The notes below the pieces were generated by a model. The model did not search any database, was not told where the DNA came from, and saw only the letters and a program-made list of their open reading frames with translations. A stretch of 64,000 bases of DNA from Lachnospiraceae bacterium (lineage in GTDB: Bacteria; Bacillota; Clostridia; Lachnospirales; Lachnospiraceae): contig BLLU01000264.1 of the NCBI GenBank assembly GCA_011959105.1, forward strand, positions 1-64,000, written 5' to 3'. Of this stretch, positions 16,627 to 25,714 are shown piece by piece (position 1 is the first letter of the stretch; every line of letters begins with the position of its first letter). The translations under genes and the position numbers were made by a program.

Positions 16627-17268
16627 ATGGAAAGCATTATAAAAGTTGATAAAGTAATAAAAAAATTCGGTTCGGATCTTGCTCTTAGCAATGTTTCCAT
16701 AGAATTTGAAAGAGGAAAAATTTATGGGATCGTCGGAAGAAACGGTTCTGGAAAAACTGTTTTATTTAAGACAATAATAGGTTTTTTGAAACCTACCAGC
16801 GGCAGAGTCTTTGTAGGCGGTAAAGAAATCGGCAAGGATACAGATTTTGCTGATAATATAGGAATTATCATTGAAACTCCCGGTTTTCTTAGTTCTTACA
16901 GTGGATATAAAAATCTCGAGTATCTCGCTAGTATTAAAAATATTATTGGGAAAAAAGAAATAAAAGAGAGCATGGAACGGGTTGGACTTGATCCGGGCAG
17001 CAAAAAGAAAGTCGGAAAATATTCTTTGGGGATGCGTCAAAGACTTGGGATTGCACAGGCTATTATGGAAAATCCGGATATTCTGATTTTGGATGAGCCA
17101 ATGAACGGTTTGGACAATCAGGGCGTGGAAGATGTTAGAGAAATCCTTCTAAATTTAAAGGATGAAGGGAAATCTATTATTTTGGCAAGCCATAACAAAG
17201 AGGATATAGAAGTGCTGTGTGATGAAGTGTACGAGATGGATCATGGAAAGTTGACAGTTTCCGGGTAA
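16627..17268 (+). CDS. ABC transporter ATPase, module 2
   Basis: The 213-residue ATPase has Walker A GRNGSGKT, signature YSLGMRQRL, Walker B ILILDEPMNGLD and the switch histidine in LASHNKED. Large blocks are identical to the module 1 ATPase (GKYSLGMRQRLGIAQAIMEN), so both derive from one ancestor. It belongs to the BcrA/NatA-like group that powers ABC-2 exporters of peptides or ions. It closes the five-gene operon started at 13234. No strong terminator follows; 17269-17386 contains an extended -10 for the next operon. Confidence 0.9.
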   Translation: MESIIKVDKVIKKFGSDLALSNVSIEFERGKIYGIVGRNGSGKTVLFKTIIGFLKPTSGRVFVGGKEIGKDTDFADNIGIIIETPGFLSSYSGYKNLEYLASIKNIIGKKEIKESMERVGLDPGSKKKVGKYSLGMRQRLGIAQAIMENPDILILDEPMNGLDNQGVEDVREILLNLKDEGKSIILASHNKEDIEVLCDEVYEMDHGKLTVSG

Positions 17269-17317
17269 TTAGTCTCATGATGTAGTTCTGATATGAGTGG
17301 AATGCAGGCTTATTACA

Positions 17318-17326
17318 TGGTATAAT
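17318..17326 (+). promoter_or_regulatory. Extended -10 promoter element for the OmpR-type two-component operon
   Basis: TGGTATAAT fits the extended -10 consensus TGnTATAAT. No good -35 lies 17 bases upstream, as often with extended -10 promoters. It is 61 bases before the regulator start at 17387. Confidence 0.5.
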
Positions 17327-17386
17327 GGAGAGCGGAAAATTGAATTTTCACTTGAAATGTAAGAACAGTAAGGAAAGAAAAGAAAC

Positions 17387-18049
17387 ATGCTGGATATATT
17401 AATTGTAGAAGATAACAAAGAAATAGGTATTTTGCTGTGTGATTTTTTGCGTAAGGAGAATTACACGGTTAGTGTAGCCCAAACCGGTGAAAAAGCGTTG
17501 GAATTGTATGAAAAATATGGAGCCAAAGTGATTGTGCTGGATATTATGCTTCCCGGAATGGATGGATTTGCGGTTTGCTCCAAGATTAGGGAGACTTCCA
17601 ATACCCATATTTTAATAGCCAGTGCCAGGGTGGAAAAGAATGATAAATTAAAAGGCTTAAATCTTGGTGCAGATGATTACATTGAGAAACCTTATGATAT
17701 AGAGATTTTAATTGCCAAAATAAAAGGCATCTTTAAAAGAAAATATGGTCAGGCAGAGATTGTAGAAGGGAATATCCGTTTGAATACTGTGCAGCAGTCG
17801 GTCTATGTAGATGGGCAGAAAAAAGAAGTTACCGAAAAGGAGTTTGAACTGTTAAAGCTGCTCATCGAGAATAAGAGTGTAACTATGAAGAAGGAATATT
17901 TGTTCAATACCGTTTGGGGAAGTGACAGCGATTCGGAGATTCAGACACTGACGGTACATATTAAGTGGCTTAGGGAAAAAATAGAAGAAGAACCCAAAAA
18001 GCCCAGGCATATTATTACAGAGTGGGGAGTAGGGTATCGGTTTGAGTAA
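17387..18049 (+). CDS. OmpR/PhoB-family response regulator
   Basis: The 220-residue protein has a receiver domain (VEDN at 7-10, phosphoacceptor D52 in VLDIMLPGMDG, lysine in YIEKPYD). The winged-helix DNA-binding domain shows TEKEFELLKLL and ends HIITEWGVGYRFE, the typical wing. The ribosome site is a purine run (AAGGAAAGAAAAG). Its stop overlaps the kinase start. Together with the FtsX-type exporter downstream it resembles the BceRS-BceAB arrangement for peptide antibiotic resistance, although the kinase here has a larger sensor loop than BceS. Confidence 0.92.
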   Translation: MLDILIVEDNKEIGILLCDFLRKENYTVSVAQTGEKALELYEKYGAKVIVLDIMLPGMDGFAVCSKIRETSNTHILIASARVEKNDKLKGLNLGADDYIEKPYDIEILIAKIKGIFKRKYGQAEIVEGNIRLNTVQQSVYVDGQKKEVTEKEFELLKLLIENKSVTMKKEYLFNTVWGSDSDSEIQTLTVHIKWLREKIEEEPKKPRHIITEWGVGYRFE

Positions 18050-19277
18050 ATTTAAATTTTTTATACTTTTGATTGTCATTGTTGAGATATTGCTTATACT
18101 GTCAACGAATATATTATATTTTCGACAAAACAATGGAAGTGAAGGGAAATTATATTTAGTAGAAGCGAGGCGTGTGATTAAGGAAATAGAAGAACAAAAA
18201 CCGGAGGCTTCCGAAATAGAAGCAATGAGCTTCAATCAGTATGAGACGATTGCAGGAATCAGAGAGTTTGTTGCCGGAGAAGCCTGTGATAACGATTATC
18301 TGGTGGAAGAAATAGCTGGTAAACTGTATCGGATAGAATATGCAGAGGAAAGAAGTCAACGATTACCCTTGTACATCAACATCTCGTTGTTTGGGATGAT
18401 GATTGTGACAAATATTGTGCTCGTGTATGTGTATCATAAGGTTTTAAAGCCTTTTTGGGATATGAGTAATTTATCTTATGAGTTGGCGAAAGGGAATTTG
18501 TCCATGCCTGTAAAAGAAGAAAAAAGTAAGCTGTTTGGGCGTTTCCTGTGGGGAATGGACATGCTTCGCGAAAAGTTGGAGGATAACAAGGAGAAAGAGC
18601 TTGCATTTCAAAAAGAGCGGAAGACATTGATTCTTTCTTTGTCTCATGATATTAAAACGCCGCTTTCTTCCATTGAATTGTATTCGAAAGCGTTGTCGGA
18701 GGATTTGTATGACACACAGGAGAGAAAAGATGAAGCTTTGCAGGGCATTGTAAGGAATGTGAAAGAAATAAAGGGGTATGTGAATGAAATCGTAACTGCA
18801 TCCAGAGAAGATTTTCTGAATTTGGAAGTGCGTATGGAAGAGTATTACCTCTCAGAGGTTATGAAAGTCATGGTAAGTTATTACAAAGATAAGTTGTCTG
18901 TCATTCACACCGAATTTCAAGTGGATGAAATATCGGAATGCCTTGTCAAAGGGGATAAGAACCGTATGGTTGAGGTTCTGCAAAATGTTATGGAAAATGC
19001 CATAAAATATGGTGACGGTAAGAGTATCTGTATTTCGTTTGGGGAGGAAGAGGACTGCAAATTAATACAGATCGAGAACTCGGGGTGCAATCTGAAAAAA
19101 GAGGAACTTCCAAATCTTTTTGATTCCTTTTATCGTGGAAGCAATAGTACCGGTATGAAAGGGAACGGTCTGGGGCTTTATATTTGCAAAACATTGATGC
19201 GTAAAATGGGTGGGGAAATCTTTGCGCAAATAAATGAAGATGTTTTTAGGGTGACGATAGTAGTTAGAAAAACATAA
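18042..19277 (+). CDS. Sensor histidine kinase (HisKA type)
   Basis: The 411-residue kinase starts at TTG 18042, overlapping the regulator by eight bases; no better ATG exists nearby. It has a first helix at about 5-24, an extracytoplasmic loop of about 85 residues, a second helix at about 107-128 and a HAMP-like linker. The H-box SLSHDIKTPLSSIELY, N-box VMENAIKYG, and G-boxes with GNGLGLYICKTLM follow. It is a standard membrane-bound kinase rather than the short-loop BceS type. A perfect hairpin terminates the operon at 19289. Confidence 0.9.
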   Translation: MSKFKFFILLIVIVEILLILSTNILYFRQNNGSEGKLYLVEARRVIKEIEEQKPEASEIEAMSFNQYETIAGIREFVAGEACDNDYLVEEIAGKLYRIEYAEERSQRLPLYINISLFGMMIVTNIVLVYVYHKVLKPFWDMSNLSYELAKGNLSMPVKEEKSKLFGRFLWGMDMLREKLEDNKEKELAFQKERKTLILSLSHDIKTPLSSIELYSKALSEDLYDTQERKDEALQGIVRNVKEIKGYVNEIVTASREDFLNLEVRMEEYYLSEVMKVMVSYYKDKLSVIHTEFQVDEISECLVKGDKNRMVEVLQNVMENAIKYGDGKSICISFGEEEDCKLIQIENSGCNLKKEELPNLFDSFYRGSNSTGMKGNGLGLYICKTLMRKMGGEIFAQINEDVFRVTIVVRKT

Positions 19278-19288
19278 TGGGTATGAAG

Positions 19289-19323
19289 ACTTCAGAGTTA
19301 TATTCATGACTCTGAAGTTTTGC
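19289..19323 (+). terminator. Rho-independent terminator after the two-component operon
   Basis: A perfect 10-bp stem (19289-19298 with 19309-19318) closes a ten-base loop and is followed by a short T-rich tract. It separates the two-component genes from the exporter 67 bases downstream, so the exporter likely has its own promoter or depends on read-through. Confidence 0.75.
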
Positions 19324-19389
19324 ATTTAAGGATTATTTAATAATTTCTCTTGTAGAATCAATTCAGAAACAAGAGAAAGGAGTAACAGG

Positions 19390-21759
19390 ATGTATCTAAA
19401 CATACTAAAAAAAGATTTAAAACGAAAAAGGGCAATGAATCTTATTCTTCTATTATTTATTATTCTTGCCACAATGTTTGTAGCGTCAAGTGTAAACAAC
19501 GTTATAAATGTTACCACAGCACTGGACCGTTATTTTGAAATGGCGAATGTGCCTGATTATTTTGTGGTTGCTATGAATAAAAATCTTGCCGTTGACATTG
19601 ACGAAACGGTAAGATCGGCATGTGCGGTAGATCATTATGAAACGGAAGATATATTGTATTTATCGACTGAAAATTTTATCTATGAGGACGGGGATATCGT
19701 TCTCGAGCAAGGTACACATCTGGTTCAGAGCGATATTTATATGAATTATTTTCTTCCTGATGGCAATATCCTTGAAACGGTAGGGCAGGGCGAATTATAT
19801 ATGGCGGAAAGTAAGGCGGACGCTTTTGGTATTGATGTGGGCGATAAGCTTACCATAGAGGTAAATGGTGTGAGCCGTGAATTTGTTCTTGCAGATAAAA
19901 TAAAGGACGCACTTTTCGGCTCAGGTCAGTCCACGATCACCCGTTATATCATAAGCGAGGAAGATTTCGCGTGTTTCCTTTCTGCAGAAAATGCGGAGGA
20001 ATATTACGGTGGTACGCTTGTCTACCTATATTCTTCCAATATGGAAACGGCTCTGCCGCAAATAAAACCGCTTGTAGATAACAGCCTCCTCACAATGGAT
20101 AAAGCCTTGGTGAAATTCTTCTATATTTTTGATATGATAGTGGTAGGTATTCTGCTTGTGGTAAGCATTCTGCTTATTATAATAGCATTTGTGGTTTTGC
20201 GTTTTACCATTTCTTTTACACTTTCCGAGGAATTCCGTGAAATTGGTGTAATGAAGGCTATTGGTATCGGCAATTTTAAAATCCGGGGTTTATACCTTGT
20301 GAAATATATGGGACTTTCTGTGATCGGTGCGGCCATCGGTCTTGCATTTAGCTTCCTTTTCGGTAAAATGCTTATGAGCATTTCCTCGCAGGCAATTATT
20401 GTCGGAAATCAGAGCCCGATTTTGGTAAACATTCTTTGTGCCGTTCTTGTTATCGCAGTCATTTTATTGTTCTGTTATGGCTGTACAGGCAAGGTTAAGA
20501 AATTGACGCCCATTGACGCAATCAGAAACGGTCAAACAGGTGAACGCTTTCGTAAAAAGAGTCTTATGAGTTTAAGTAAATCCAAGTTTCCGATGGCGCC
20601 TTTCCTTGCACTGAATGATATTGTAAGCAGTCCCAGACGATATAGTATTATCACACTCACATTCTTCCTCTGTCTTGCCCTTTTGCTGGTGCTTTCGGCA
20701 ACTGTTTCTACTATGAACAGCAACAGTCTTGCGACAGCATTTGGATGGGCAGGTTGCGATATCTGTTTGGATAATAAAATAATTATGGAATGTATGCAGG
20801 AAGACGGACGCGAAAGGCTTGAAAAGCACCTTGAGGAAATGGAACAAACTCTTGCAGAAAGTGGCATTCCTGCAAAATGCTATCAGGAAATGATGTTTAT
20901 GATGCCTGTATCTTTCGGAGAAAACGAGAGCAATATTGCTATTTATCAGGGCACAGGATCAACAATGGATATGTACGAATACACAGCAGGAATATCGCCG
21001 CAGAATACCGATGAAATTGCAATAACACGAATTGCTGCGGAAAATCTGGACGCAAATATCGGTGATACCGTTACGGTGAAAAACATTGACGGAGATAAGG
21101 AATATATTATTTCGGCGTTTTTTCAGTCTATGAATATGCAGGGCAGCGGGATCAGACTTCACAGTGATGCGTATATAAATTACGTTCAGGCAGCAGGCAG
21201 CCCCTATACGCAGATTGCTTTTACGGATCATCCTGACAGCAAGGAAATAGAACGAAGAATGGAGGAGATTCGGAGGATTTTTCCCGAATATGAAAATATA
21301 AGAACCTGTGCCGAAGCAGTAGCAGATATGCTCGGTATTACGGAAACTCTTGACGCAGTAAAATCCTTTGTAGTTGTTCTGTCAATCCTATTAGCCGCAC
21401 TCATAACCGTACTTATGGAGCGTTCTTTTATCGCAAAGGAGCAAGGTGAAATCGCACTTATGAAAGCCGTAGGCATACGAAACGGAAAAATCTATGCATA
21501 TCACACTTTAAGGTTTTTATTCGTGGGAATCATTGTAGTGATGATCGGTGAAATTTTCGCAATGCCTCTTACGCACCTCTGCATGGACCCGATCTTTGAA
21601 ATGATGGGTATGGAGCTTGCACCCTCCTACGTTATCGATCCTGTTGAAATGTATCTGGTATTCCCTGTTGTGATTCTTGTTACAACAGCCGTAAGTGCAT
21701 TCCTGACCTCAATTTACACAAGAAAAATCAAGCCCTCCGACACTGCTAACATTGAATAA
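19390..21759 (+). CDS. FtsX/MacB-type ABC transporter permease
   Basis: The 789-residue protein has an N-terminal helix (about 17-37) and a large extracytoplasmic domain (40-245). Three helices (about 250-275, 300-325 and 345-365) carry the FtsX signature segment FREIGVMKAIGIGNFKIRGL. A second extracytoplasmic domain (430-640) is followed by a second three-helix FtsX block with QGEIALMKAVGIRNGKIYAY. The two-fold repeat is normal for long MacB-like permeases of the peptide-detoxification and lipoprotein-export class. The ribosome site AAAGGAG precedes ATG 19390. It is followed after 35 bases by its ATPase. It probably moves a peptide or lipid-linked substrate; antimicrobial peptide resistance is inferred from the adjacent two-component system. 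Confidence 0.88.
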   Translation: MYLNILKKDLKRKRAMNLILLLFIILATMFVASSVNNVINVTTALDRYFEMANVPDYFVVAMNKNLAVDIDETVRSACAVDHYETEDILYLSTENFIYEDGDIVLEQGTHLVQSDIYMNYFLPDGNILETVGQGELYMAESKADAFGIDVGDKLTIEVNGVSREFVLADKIKDALFGSGQSTITRYIISEEDFACFLSAENAEEYYGGTLVYLYSSNMETALPQIKPLVDNSLLTMDKALVKFFYIFDMIVVGILLVVSILLIIIAFVVLRFTISFTLSEEFREIGVMKAIGIGNFKIRGLYLVKYMGLSVIGAAIGLAFSFLFGKMLMSISSQAIIVGNQSPILVNILCAVLVIAVILLFCYGCTGKVKKLTPIDAIRNGQTGERFRKKSLMSLSKSKFPMAPFLALNDIVSSPRRYSIITLTFFLCLALLLVLSATVSTMNSNSLATAFGWAGCDICLDNKIIMECMQEDGRERLEKHLEEMEQTLAESGIPAKCYQEMMFMMPVSFGENESNIAIYQGTGSTMDMYEYTAGISPQNTDEIAITRIAAENLDANIGDTVTVKNIDGDKEYIISAFFQSMNMQGSGIRLHSDAYINYVQAAGSPYTQIAFTDHPDSKEIERRMEEIRRIFPEYENIRTCAEAVADMLGITETLDAVKSFVVVLSILLAALITVLMERSFIAKEQGEIALMKAVGIRNGKIYAYHTLRFLFVGIIVVMIGEIFAMPLTHLCMDPIFEMMGMELAPSYVIDPVEMYLVFPVVILVTTAVSAFLTSIYTRKIKPSDTANIE

Positions 21760-21794
21760 CATTGAGTAAAAATGGAATAAGAAAGGAAACTATT

Positions 21795-22556
21795 ATGAAT
21801 ATCTTAGAAGTAAAAGACCTCTGCAAAACATATATCGTAAACAAACGCCAGAACAATGTTTTGAAAAATGTAAACTTTACTGTTTCTGAAGGCGAAATGG
21901 TAGCCATTATGGGTCCGTCTGGCTCGGGTAAATCAACTCTCCTGTATGCCGTTTCGGGCATGGATTCCATTAGCGCAGGCGAAGCAAAATTCTGTGGAAA
22001 GAACATTGCAAAAATGGGTGAAAAGGAGCTTGCAGACTTGCGTCTTGATGAAATGGGCTTTATCTTTCAGCAGATGTATATGCTTAAAAATCTGACCGTG
22101 CTCGACAATATTATTCTTCCTGCAGTACAATCTGATAAGAATACCGAAACACGTAAGGAAACGGCCCGACGTGGACAAGACCTGATGCGTAAGCTGGGTA
22201 TTATTGACATTGCCGATAACGATATCAATGAAGTTTCGGGAGGGCAGCTTCAGAGAGCCTGTATCTGCAGGAGTATGATTAATATGCCCAGGGTTTTATT
22301 TGCGGATGAACCGACGGGAGCTTTGAACAGAACTGCGTCAAATGAGGTAATGGAGGAATTGGTAAAGTTAAACGAAGAAGGGACAACGATTATGATGGTA
22401 ACCCATGATGCAAAGGTAGCCGCAAGGTGTTCCAGAGTGTTGTATATTGTAGATGGTAACATTAAGGGCGAGTATATAAGTCCTAAAGACTTAGAGATAG
22501 AAGAGAAGGATCGGGAGAGGCTACTAAATAGCTGGCTATTGGAACTGGGATGGTAA
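21795..22556 (+). CDS. MacB/BceA-type ABC transporter ATPase
   Basis: The 253-residue ATPase has Walker A GPSGSGKS (40-47), Q-loop in FIFQQMYML, signature VSGGQLQRACICRS, Walker B VLFADEPTGALN and H-loop MVTHDAKVA. DEPTGALN is the family hallmark of ATPases that work with FtsX-type permeases. ATG 21795 is chosen because AAAGGAAA lies upstream; an in-frame start at 21762 has none. The C-terminal extension after residue 220 is acidic and helical. The transcript ends at a strong hairpin at 22623. Confidence 0.9.
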   Translation: MNILEVKDLCKTYIVNKRQNNVLKNVNFTVSEGEMVAIMGPSGSGKSTLLYAVSGMDSISAGEAKFCGKNIAKMGEKELADLRLDEMGFIFQQMYMLKNLTVLDNIILPAVQSDKNTETRKETARRGQDLMRKLGIIDIADNDINEVSGGQLQRACICRSMINMPRVLFADEPTGALNRTASNEVMEELVKLNEEGTTIMMVTHDAKVAARCSRVLYIVDGNIKGEYISPKDLEIEEKDRERLLNSWLLELGW

Positions 22557-22622
22557 GTATATTTTTCCTTCCTTGCAGTCAATCCAACAATTAAGAGATC
22601 GGAAATCAGAAGAAGCAGTATG

Positions 22623-22666
22623 AAAGGCGAATCTGTGCACGAAATGCAGATTCGCCTTTGTTCTTT
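22623..22666 (+). terminator. Rho-independent terminator, exporter operon
   Basis: A perfect 13-bp stem (22623-22635 with 22647-22659) is followed by TTGTTCTTTT. The stem is symmetrical with A-rich upstream sequence, so it may also serve the convergent hexosaminidase gene ending at 22722. Confidence 0.85.
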
Positions 22667-22721
22667 TACAGCAGCAGTATTTTGGCAGAACCGGTCTGCC
22701 ATGCACAGGACAGCATTCCGA

Positions 22722-24494
22722 TTATAGGCCAAGAAGCCTTCCGGCCTCCCTGCGGTATAGTTCCGGCAGATAGAATCTGGAATGAAGGTAAAGGGGAATG
22801 AAAGCTGGGGGAAGCAATTCCGCCAATATTTCTTCCATTGCTGGTTTTATGCGATCCAGCGCGTCATAGTTTTGGTGATAGTTTTCTTTTAAAAATGTAA
22901 TGATTTCCTCATTTTCCGGGCACATATCCGCCCGAAAGAGCATATCCTGCACAGGCAGCCCGGTTACAAGAACTTCATCATATTGCTGCATGATATCCAG
23001 GAGCCGGGCGGTTATATCATTTTTGCGGCACAGGGGCAGATACAAATGGGGAATCAGATAATAGTCCTCCAATGTGAAATGCTCCGTGAGGAAATCCGCA
23101 TCCCCAATGCCGTGGTAAAGAGCGAAAAAACGCCGGGGATAGCTATTCTGCGCGGCGTTGGGATTCCAGGCCTGTTCACAGCCGTAAAAGGTCAGATAGC
23201 GGGTGGTTTCCAGAAGGCCGTAAGGATTTCCCAGGGCAAAGGAAGCGGACCAGTTGGTGAAAATCAACCCGCCCAGCCGGTACTCTTTATTTACCTCTTT
23301 CCAGTTTGCCAGATTGAAAAGGCGTCTTGGCGCCACGGGATGATTTTGAGCGGCGCTGTCGTCCCAACAGCGCACAGACGGGGCCCCCAGCACCGCCAGG
23401 CCGGCGCGGCGGAATTTCTCCACAAGAGAAACCGCCCGCTTTTTCAGATTTCTTCCGCTGTAAAGCCATACGGCGACAATAATTCTTTTGTCTAATAAAG
23501 CAAGTTCCTCTTCCGTGGCCTCCTTTAACATATCATGCCAGATAATGGGTTGTTTCCCCAACGCAACGGCATATGCGGCAACCTGATTCATGAAGCTGAT
23601 AAACAAAGCGCTTCCGCTTTTGCCGGAGGATCTGCACCGGGCGCAGGTACCGATATTCCGCACCTCATCTCCTCCAAGATGCAGATACCGGCTGTGAGGG
23701 TGCAGGTCTGAGATCTCCTTTAACAGTCGGCGGATCAGAGAAAGGGACTGCTCCTTCAGGGGACATAGTTCCGCCACATGGTTTGGCTGCTCCCGCAGAC
23801 CGATAAATTCCGGATGCTTTAAAACATATTCCAGATGGCCATAGGTCTGCTGCAGAGGAATCACATCAATAAAATTTTCATGGGCGGCTTCCAACAGCTC
23901 TTGCAGCTCTGCGCCTGTGAGTCCGTGGGGATGGCGCAGCATTTTTAAATCCGTGAAGGGCAGTTTGTCCTCATATTCTATTAAAAGCCCATTTATTTTA
24001 AAGGAGGCCATGACCCGGATATACTCGATCAGATGCTGACAGGTAGGATGTATGGTTCTCAGATCATAATGGTCGATTCGCAGGGGGGTAAAAGCCCAGT
24101 CCCGGATCTGAAGCAGGGGAATTTCCCTGCCGTAAGATTCCAGAAGCTGCTTCATGGTTTGAATGCCGTAGAAAAGCCCGGCAGCAGTAGGGCTGTGCAC
24201 CAGACAATATTGTTCGGTGACAGAAATCTCGTAATAATCATATTGCTCCCCGGAGGGGACTTCATGAAACCAATCGGAGGAAAGGGATTCCGGACGGCAA
24301 AAGGGGCCGCATCCGCAGAACAGGGCATAGGTTCCTTCCGAAGCGGCTTGGGAGGTGAGCCCGGCAAACAAAGCAGCCCCTCCTTTGACCAGACGGCTGT
24401 CATGCCCCGGCATACACAGAGTTGCCTCCTGCGGCAGAGTATAATGTTTATCCGGCTGAACTGTCAATTCTTGAGGTTCGGGAATCAGATTCAT
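22722..24494 (-). CDS. Family 20 glycoside hydrolase (beta-N-acetylhexosaminidase), cytoplasmic
   Basis: The 590-residue enzyme has an N-terminal GH20b-like domain (about 1-130) and a TIM barrel. The catalytic pair D276-E277 lies in LHLGGDE, and a Trp-rich barrel segment IVAVWLYSGRN follows. GH20 enzymes release terminal GlcNAc or GalNAc by substrate-assisted catalysis. There is no signal peptide, so it acts on oligosaccharides already imported. The C-terminal 120 residues form an extra helical domain. ATG 24494 has AAAGGAG nine bases upstream. It lies 83 bases after the AraC regulator on the same strand and is divergent from the importer operon. This fits intracellular breakdown of GlcNAc/GalNAc-containing glycans. 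Confidence 0.9.
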   Translation of the reverse strand: MNLIPEPQELTVQPDKHYTLPQEATLCMPGHDSRLVKGGAALFAGLTSQAASEGTYALFCGCGPFCRPESLSSDWFHEVPSGEQYDYYEISVTEQYCLVHSPTAAGLFYGIQTMKQLLESYGREIPLLQIRDWAFTPLRIDHYDLRTIHPTCQHLIEYIRVMASFKINGLLIEYEDKLPFTDLKMLRHPHGLTGAELQELLEAAHENFIDVIPLQQTYGHLEYVLKHPEFIGLREQPNHVAELCPLKEQSLSLIRRLLKEISDLHPHSRYLHLGGDEVRNIGTCARCRSSGKSGSALFISFMNQVAAYAVALGKQPIIWHDMLKEATEEELALLDKRIIVAVWLYSGRNLKKRAVSLVEKFRRAGLAVLGAPSVRCWDDSAAQNHPVAPRRLFNLANWKEVNKEYRLGGLIFTNWSASFALGNPYGLLETTRYLTFYGCEQAWNPNAAQNSYPRRFFALYHGIGDADFLTEHFTLEDYYLIPHLYLPLCRKNDITARLLDIMQQYDEVLVTGLPVQDMLFRADMCPENEEIITFLKENYHQNYDALDRIKPAMEEILAELLPPAFIPLYLHSRFYLPELYRREAGRLLGL

Positions 24495-24577
24495 ATATTC
24501 ATCTCCTTTAAAACTTTTGCTTTTATTGTATCTGATTCTCTTTACTTCGTCTTATTCTATTTCACTTTTTCCTTGAC

Positions 24578-25516
24578 CTATTCTCGTGGATTGCCATGAA
24601 AGGATTTGCGGTACTGCAGCGGGGTAAGACCTGTAAAGGCTTTAAAGGTGCGGTTGAAATGATTTACATTCTTAAACCCGGCGTCAAGGCAGATTTCCAA
24701 CACAAAATTGTCTGTATTTTTTAAAAGTTCCATGGCCTTATGAAGACGTATCAGCGTCAAATGTTCAATGAAGGTTTTTCCGGTCATGGTTTTAAAGAGA
24801 TAGCTGAAATAAGAAGGGGAAAGCAGCGCCACACGGGCCACCTGCTCTATGGTAAGGGCTTCCGTATAATGCTCGGCAATATATTTCAGAGATTCATCCA
24901 GCGCATCTTGATGTCTGGCGAAAACCTGCTGTTCCACTTCCTCAATGGATTGGTTGAACTTGCGGCCTAACAGCACCAGAAGAAGTAAAAGAAGCGCCTT
25001 GATGGACAGAATGAAGCTGTCCTCCCTCTGGTTGTATTCGGCTTCGATCTCCGAGAGAAGCGTTTCCGCGTTCACCTGGGATTTACCCGTGAGGTTCAGG
25101 CGGGGCCTTACTTCCCCTTCACTGACCAGGAAGGGTTCTATATATGCAAAATTGAAAAGAGATTTGTAATCCTCCATACTCATATTGTTGTCATGGGAAT
25201 CCCCAAATAGAAATTCCGGTTCAAACTCCAGTTCAATAATTTCAAAAGCATTTTCCCCGTCCTTTATGAGTCTATGAGGAATATATGGGGGAATAATAAA
25301 AACATCCCCTTTTACAATGGGAAAAGTACTGGAGTTAATCTGATGGAATAGCTGTCCTTTCTTTACATAATTAATCTGGATCATTTCATGACGGTGCAGT
25401 TCGGTGGGATTATCCCTGTCACTGTAATGGCGTATGTACACAGGAAGCTGGCTTTTATTATCCTCCATGGTATACAGACGAATGTTCTTGTATTCTTCTC
25501 TGTCTGAGATAAACAT
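24578..25516 (-). CDS. AraC-family transcriptional regulator with cupin domain
   Basis: The 312-residue regulator has an N-terminal cupin sensor (about 30-120, with TELHRHEMIQINYVKKG and GDVFIIPPYIPH). Its C-terminal pair of helix-turn-helix motifs has LTIEQVARVALLSPSYFSYL and the family end segment GFKNVNHFNRTFKAFTGLTP. I chose ATG 25516, which has AGGAGGG just upstream; the frame runs far upstream but only as antisense of the hydrolase. It is divergent from the sugar import operon and upstream of the GH20 gene, so it is the likely activator of both. The inducer is probably the imported amino sugar. Confidence 0.92.
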   Translation of the reverse strand: MFISDREEYKNIRLYTMEDNKSQLPVYIRHYSDRDNPTELHRHEMIQINYVKKGQLFHQINSSTFPIVKGDVFIIPPYIPHRLIKDGENAFEIIELEFEPEFLFGDSHDNNMSMEDYKSLFNFAYIEPFLVSEGEVRPRLNLTGKSQVNAETLLSEIEAEYNQREDSFILSIKALLLLLLVLLGRKFNQSIEEVEQQVFARHQDALDESLKYIAEHYTEALTIEQVARVALLSPSYFSYLFKTMTGKTFIEHLTLIRLHKAMELLKNTDNFVLEICLDAGFKNVNHFNRTFKAFTGLTPLQYRKSFHGNPRE

Positions 25517-25714
25517 ATTCTGCCCTCCTTTTACAAAGCGGTGCTGTAATGGGATAGGACTTATACAATAACACAGATAAAAGGGAAAAACAAGAGGATA
25601 GTTTTGTAAAAGATAGCTAACGAAATCGTAAATAATATCAATTTTTTGAGAAAATATGTGGAGAAATGGAAAGATAAAAGATATTATAATAAATTCATAA
25701 AGGGAGAACTGCCG
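25517..25714. promoter_or_regulatory. Divergent promoter region of the amino-sugar locus
   Basis: This 198-bp AT-rich region lies between the AraC gene and the rightward operon. A perfect -10, TATAAT, occurs at 25685-25690 on the plus strand, 25 bases before the hydrolase ATG. No good -35 sits at the right distance, as expected for an AraC-activated promoter. No CcpA-type operator was recognised. Confidence 0.5.
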
